Source of the DNA: DASPLX01 sp035627375
GTDB taxonomy: Bacteria; Pseudomonadota; Gammaproteobacteria; Burkholderiales; Burkholderiaceae_D
Reading direction: 5' to 3'
Length of the DNA: 64,000 bases
Assembly: GCA_035627375.1 (NCBI GenBank)
Contig: DASPLX010000010.1
Location: forward strand, 134,019-198,018
Shown: positions 60,252 through 64,000 of the stretch, piece by piece
How the letters are laid out: each line of letters starts with the position of its first letter
Numbering within the stretch: position 1 is the first letter of the stretch
Position numbers and translations under genes: made by a program
The notes under the pieces: generated by a model
Databases searched by the model: none
What the model was told of the DNA's origin: nothing
Seen by the model: only the letters and a program-made list of their open reading frames with translations

Positions 60252-61073
60252 TCAGTTGCGCCGGAAGCCTTGCCAGACGCCGTGTATCGTACGCCGCGCG
60301 GAATGCAGCAATCCCGATTTGCCGGGCGCTTCCCGAACCTGCGCCAGAAGTACCGAAATATTGTCGCGTCCCCCTTCGTCATTGGCGGCGCGAATGAGTT
60401 GCCTGGCCTTTTCCGCGAGCGCGGCATCCTCGCGACGCAAAATGGCGGCGACGTTTTCTTCGCTCACCATATCCGACAAGCCGTCGGAACATAACAGGTA
60501 GAGGTCGCCCGGCATGACGAGGTGGCGCGCGATGTCGGCATGCACGCTCTCGTTGACGCCGACGGCGCGCGTCACGAAATTGCCGTACACCGGCGGCAGC
60601 GTCTGGTCCGGCATCACCAATCCCGTATCGACCTGCTCCTGCAGCAGCGAGTGGTCTTTCGTGATCTGCTGCAATTGCCCGTCGCGCAAACGGTAGCAGC
60701 GCGAGTCGCCGATATGGCCCAGGACCAGGCCGTCGTCGCGGAACACGCCGACGACCAGCGTGGTCCCCATGCCCGAATACTGCGGGGTCGTCCTGGACAT
60801 GTTGTAGATGGCGCGATTGGCATCCGCGATGACCTGGGCCATCGCCGCTTCCAAGTCGCCCGCGTTTCGCACAGCGCCCGCCCGCGCGATCCAGCGGCCC
60901 AATTCCGCCTTGATGAACGCGGTCGCCATGCCGCTCGCGATCTCGCCGGCGTTGTGGCCGCCCATGCCGTCGGCCAGGATACAGAGCCTGGTCGCCGCAT
61001 CATACGTCACCGAATCCTCGTTGTTGGCGCGCGCCAGGCCGGGGTCGGTATCGGAGCAGATTTCGACCAGCAT
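60252..61073 (-). CDS. PP2C-family serine/threonine phosphatase
   Basis: A 273-residue Stp1-type phosphatase that removes phosphates from Ser/Thr residues. Metal-binding motifs are RANNEDSV, ADGMGGHNAGEIASGMATAF, LCSDGLSDMVSEE and EGGRDNISVLL, in the expected order; GHIGDSRCYRLRDGQL is also present. It starts immediately after the kinase stop (TAAATG), so it is made with the kinase and probably reverses its phosphorylation. Confidence 0.93.
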   Translation of the reverse strand: MLVEICSDTDPGLARANNEDSVTYDAATRLCILADGMGGHNAGEIASGMATAFIKAELGRWIARAGAVRNAGDLEAAMAQVIADANRAIYNMSRTTPQYSGMGTTLVVGVFRDDGLVLGHIGDSRCYRLRDGQLQQITKDHSLLQEQVDTGLVMPDQTLPPVYGNFVTRAVGVNESVHADIARHLVMPGDLYLLCSDGLSDMVSEENVAAILRREDAALAEKARQLIRAANDEGGRDNISVLLAQVREAPGKSGLLHSARRTIHGVWQGFRRN

Positions 61074-63788
61074 TTACTGCTCCGGCTTGGGAGTGATCTC
61101 GTCAGCGACGGCGGCGGCCACCACGGTTTTCTCGAAATTCGCGGGGCTCGCCAGGCTCTGCCCGGCGGCCGGCTCCGCCATCGGGGTGCGCGCCAGCTCC
61201 GCCATGACGAGACGCAGGTGCGCGGCCAGCCGGTTGCCGTCCTGGTAGCGCGATTCCACCTTCTTGCTCAGGGCCAGGGCGACGATATTGGCCAGCTTCT
61301 CGGGCAGTTCCGGACGAATGCTGCGAACGTTCGGCGCCGCTTCGTTGGCGATCATATACATCAGCCTGGCGAGGGAGTCGGCCTGGAACGGCAGTCGGCC
61401 GGTCAGCAACTGGAACAGCATCACGCCCAGAGAGAAAAGGTCGGAGCGGCCGTCGAGCTTCTCGCCCGCGACCTGCTCCGGCGACATATAGCTCGGCGTG
61501 CCGAGGATCACGCCGGTCTTGGTCTTGCTCGAATCGGTGATGCGGGCAATCCCGAAATCCGTGACCTTGACGGTGTCGGCGGCGAAATCGCACATGATGT
61601 TGGCCGGCTTGATGTCGCGATGCACGACGCCTTGCTGGTGCGCGTACGCCAGCGCTTCCGCCACCCGGGCCACGATCGACAGCACTTGCGGAACCGGCAG
61701 CAGCGGCTGGTTCTCGGTCAGCTCGGCGAGGTCCTTGCCTTTGAGGAATTCCATCGCGATATAGGCCAGATCGTGCTCTTCGCCGGCATCGAAAATGGTG
61801 ACGATGTTCGGATGCTGCAGGCGGCCCGCCGTTTCGGCCTCGCGGAAGAAGCGGGCGCGCGCATCGTCCAGTTCGCCGCCTTCGAATTCCTGGGATAAGG
61901 CCATGGTCTTGATCGCGACCACCCGGCCGATCTTCGGATCCTTGCCGAGATATACGATGCCCATTGCTCCCTTGCCCAGTTCTTTCTCGACCTGATAGCG
62001 GCCGAGCATCGGCTTCTCGACGCCGCCGCCGTCGAGCAGCATCGTGCCGCCGGCGTGCGCCATGCCGGCGCCGAGCAGAACCGTTTCCGAGAGGTTCATC
62101 GCGCGCTTGAGCTTGACTTGCAAGTCCTTGTAGTTGGCGTCGTAGGTCGCCATGTATTCATAGATGGAATGCGCCTTGTTGAATTGCCTTTTGCGCTCGA
62201 AATCGAGCGCCAGGTTGTTCAGGTTGTCCATCAAGGCCTCCGACAGCGGGACCCGGCGGAAGCGATCGAATGCCGCGTCGAGCTGTCCCTGGCCCTGCAG
62301 GGCCAGGCCCATCATACGGTTCGTCTCCGCGGATTCCTCATCCGATTTGAGCTTGCCGGCCTCGGTGATCAGGAAGCGCTTGGTGGTCAGCGCCAGGTGA
62401 CCGATCAGCAGCAGCGCCGCCGCGAACACGAACTTGAGCCAGACGGCCGATAAGGACAGCAGGATGAATTCCGTCATCAGCAGCAGCACGAACAAGGTCG
62501 AGGTGGCCAGCGCGGCCTGGCCGGCGGACAGCCGCGGCAGGCCGGCGATCAGGTAGGCCGCCACCAGCAGCAGGACGCCGGCCGAGGCCCAGCCGCCCCA
62601 GGTCGGTTCCACGATGAAGTGCTCGTTCAGGATGCTCGAGGTGACATGCGCGATGGTGTGGGCTGGCGACAATCCGGGGCCGGCCGGGGTCGCCGAAGGC
62701 GTGCCGATGCCGGCGGCGGTGGCGCCGACGATCACGATCTTGTCGGCATACTTGGAAGCGGGAATCTTGCCCGACACCACGTCGTAGAACGAATCGACCG
62801 AGAACGCCATGCGCCCGTCCTCGCCCTTGTAGAACTGGGGCAGCATCAAGGCCGACTCGTCCGTCGGAATACGCAGTTTGCCGAGCTTGACGGCGCGCCC
62901 CGGTTCGAGCCGGATGTCGGCTGCATCGAGATTCAGGTTCTTGGCGGCGATCAGCAGGCTCATCGACGGGACCGCCTTGCCGTAGTAATCGATCAGCAAG
63001 GCTTCGTGCCTGACGGCGCCATCCGCATCCGGGACTTGGTTCAAATGGGCGATGCCGGCGGAGTTGACCGCGATGGCTTCTATCGGCTGCTGGCCCTTGA
63101 TCGCCGGCAGCGAGAAGTTATCGCGATCGTCGACGGTGCTTTTGAGCGCATAGGCCGGTAGCGGCTGGTCGGGATTTCCCAGCGGTTCGCCCAATGCGAA
63201 GTAGGAGGGAATCACGACATTGCCGGCTTTTTTCATGCTTGCGCCGAGGATGGTATCGGTATCGAGCGCGACCTCGGCTTCATCGATGATCTTGTGCAGT
63301 TGGCCGCGCAAGGCCAGCGCGGCGGCAGCTGTCGACTCCGGCTGCGCTGCCGGCGCCGGGGGCGCTTTCTGTTCCGCCGCCAGCGCGGTATCGGCAATGG
63401 CGTCGGCGTCGGGCACGGCGGCCAAGGCTTCCTTGATCCTGCGGATGTAGGGAAGGCCGCGATCCTTCTGCGGTTCGGAAAAGAAGACGGTGTAGCCGAT
63501 CGTCTTGGCGCGCGCAGCCGCCAGTTGATCGATCAGCTTCGCGTGGATGTCGCGCGACCACGGCCAGCGGCCGATGTTCGCGATACTTTGGTCGTCGATC
63601 GCGATGATGGCGATGCGATTCGACGGCTGGCGCACGGTGCTGGTGCTGGCGAAGTCGTAATAATGGTGTTCGAGCGCGGCGAACAAATCGCCGACCGCAT
63701 GCAGCAGCAGGACGGCGCATATCACCAGGACGCCGACGAACCAATCCGCCTTCCAATACCCGCCGCGCTTGCTCGTTGAGGTTGCCAT
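61074..63788 (-). CDS. CHASE2-domain membrane serine/threonine protein kinase
   Basis: A 904-residue membrane sensor kinase. One N-terminal helix (WFVGVLVICAVLLLHAVGDL) is followed by an extracytoplasmic CHASE2 domain (about 37-420; RIAIIAIDDQSIANIGRWPW). Three further helices (about 425-515) lead to a helical TPR-like linker (about 520-580) and then the kinase (about 595-860). Kinase motifs: ELGKGAMGIVYLG, Lys near 626 in VAIKTMAL, VHRDIKPANIM near 722, and VTDFGIARI near 743, with GTPSYMSPEQVAG. The ATG at 63788 follows GGGGAAGGA. The ligand is unknown. Pairs with the PP2C gene. Confidence 0.92.
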   Translation of the reverse strand: MATSTSKRGGYWKADWFVGVLVICAVLLLHAVGDLFAALEHHYYDFASTSTVRQPSNRIAIIAIDDQSIANIGRWPWSRDIHAKLIDQLAAARAKTIGYTVFFSEPQKDRGLPYIRRIKEALAAVPDADAIADTALAAEQKAPPAPAAQPESTAAAALALRGQLHKIIDEAEVALDTDTILGASMKKAGNVVIPSYFALGEPLGNPDQPLPAYALKSTVDDRDNFSLPAIKGQQPIEAIAVNSAGIAHLNQVPDADGAVRHEALLIDYYGKAVPSMSLLIAAKNLNLDAADIRLEPGRAVKLGKLRIPTDESALMLPQFYKGEDGRMAFSVDSFYDVVSGKIPASKYADKIVIVGATAAGIGTPSATPAGPGLSPAHTIAHVTSSILNEHFIVEPTWGGWASAGVLLLVAAYLIAGLPRLSAGQAALATSTLFVLLLMTEFILLSLSAVWLKFVFAAALLLIGHLALTTKRFLITEAGKLKSDEESAETNRMMGLALQGQGQLDAAFDRFRRVPLSEALMDNLNNLALDFERKRQFNKAHSIYEYMATYDANYKDLQVKLKRAMNLSETVLLGAGMAHAGGTMLLDGGGVEKPMLGRYQVEKELGKGAMGIVYLGKDPKIGRVVAIKTMALSQEFEGGELDDARARFFREAETAGRLQHPNIVTIFDAGEEHDLAYIAMEFLKGKDLAELTENQPLLPVPQVLSIVARVAEALAYAHQQGVVHRDIKPANIMCDFAADTVKVTDFGIARITDSSKTKTGVILGTPSYMSPEQVAGEKLDGRSDLFSLGVMLFQLLTGRLPFQADSLARLMYMIANEAAPNVRSIRPELPEKLANIVALALSKKVESRYQDGNRLAAHLRLVMAELARTPMAEPAAGQSLASPANFEKTVVAAAVADEITPKPEQ

Positions 63789-63882
63789 TCCGCGTCCTTC
63801 CCCCTGGGGATTCTTACGAGCTCGATCGTCCGGGCGCTGTTTGCCGAGCTGCCGCGCGGAACAGGCCGTACGCCAAACCGAT

Positions 63883-63907
63883 CTAGTGGTCCAGACACTA
63901 GTGGTCC
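63883..63907 (+). repeat. 10-bp direct repeat near the right edge
   Basis: CTAGTGGTCC occurs at 63883-63892 and 63898-63907, 15 bp apart, starting about 95 bp upstream of the kinase start. The rest of 63789-64000 shows no gene. It could be a regulator site or part of a mobile-element end outside the window. Confidence 0.55.
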
Positions 63908-64000
63908 GCCACACCCCGATTTACGTTTTCTGTCGGCCGCTCGAAGGCGATTGCTGCGTTGCGAATGCTCAGCAGGGGGATCGCCCTGCTTCCGCTTCAC

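Overview
The window looks like a chromosomal segment from a GC-rich betaproteobacterium. Burkholderiales is well supported by gene content and order (exbB-exbD-lpxK-Trm112-kdsB-adk, radC-rpmB-rpmG, fkpB-ispH, livHMGF, a PA0069-type radical SAM gene). Assignment to the Oxalobacteraceae is my guess from protein similarity as I remember it. It is mostly ordinary core chromosome, with one accessory stretch at the left (about 2.7-14.9 kb).

Layout. 0-2.7 kb: a secreted protein that may be a glycoside hydrolase, and sodB. 2.7-8.2 kb: a broken ferritin-like (DUF455) gene, a WYL-domain regulator divergent from a small monooxygenase-like gene, an AlkD-like DNA alkylation repair gene, and a decayed IS66 element (in-frame stop in tnpC, frameshift in tnpB). 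8.4-14.7 kb: a three-gene secretion cluster (zinc-dependent phospholipase C-like enzyme, parvulin-type PPIase, membrane-anchored helper), a histidine kinase/LuxR response regulator pair and a lipoprotein. 14.9-21.2 kb: a small membrane pair, xseA, then exbBD, lpxK, a Trm112-like protein, kdsB and adk. 21.3-28.5 kb: a K+-independent proton-pumping pyrophosphatase, a branched-chain acyl-CoA SDR behind a perfect palindrome, a lipoprotein gamma-glutamyltransferase, a patatin and a CigR-like protein. 28.5-34.8 kb: a His-rich protein, a secreted ribonuclease with its barstar inhibitor, purN, an RsmB-like methyltransferase, an MscS channel and a fatty acid desaturase. 35-39 kb: ogt-alkB, rpmG/rpmB/radC, fkpB-ispH. 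39-46.7 kb: livHMGF behind a long leader, an Lrp/AsnC regulator, an Rrf2-like protein, and a FAH hydrolase/zeta-GST isomerase pair. 46.7-52.3 kb: lipase and its foldase in unusual order, a radical SAM gene directly under a near-perfect LexA box, a glycine-zipper protein, and ohr/ohrR. 52.4-64 kb: dacB, a lemA-TPM operon, an EamA exporter, pyrF, a lipoprotein endonuclease, hpf, a DTW tRNA-modifying enzyme, and a PP2C phosphatase coupled to a CHASE2 Ser/Thr kinase.

Themes: direct-reversal alkylation repair (ogt, alkB, an AlkD-like protein), several exported enzymes with dedicated folding helpers (PLC-PpiC-helper; LifO-Lip), and paired regulators (kinase/phosphatase, RNase/inhibitor, sensor/regulator). 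No rRNA, tRNA, CRISPR array or prophage was recognised. Gene names are by recognition of motifs and remembered family members; no database search was run.
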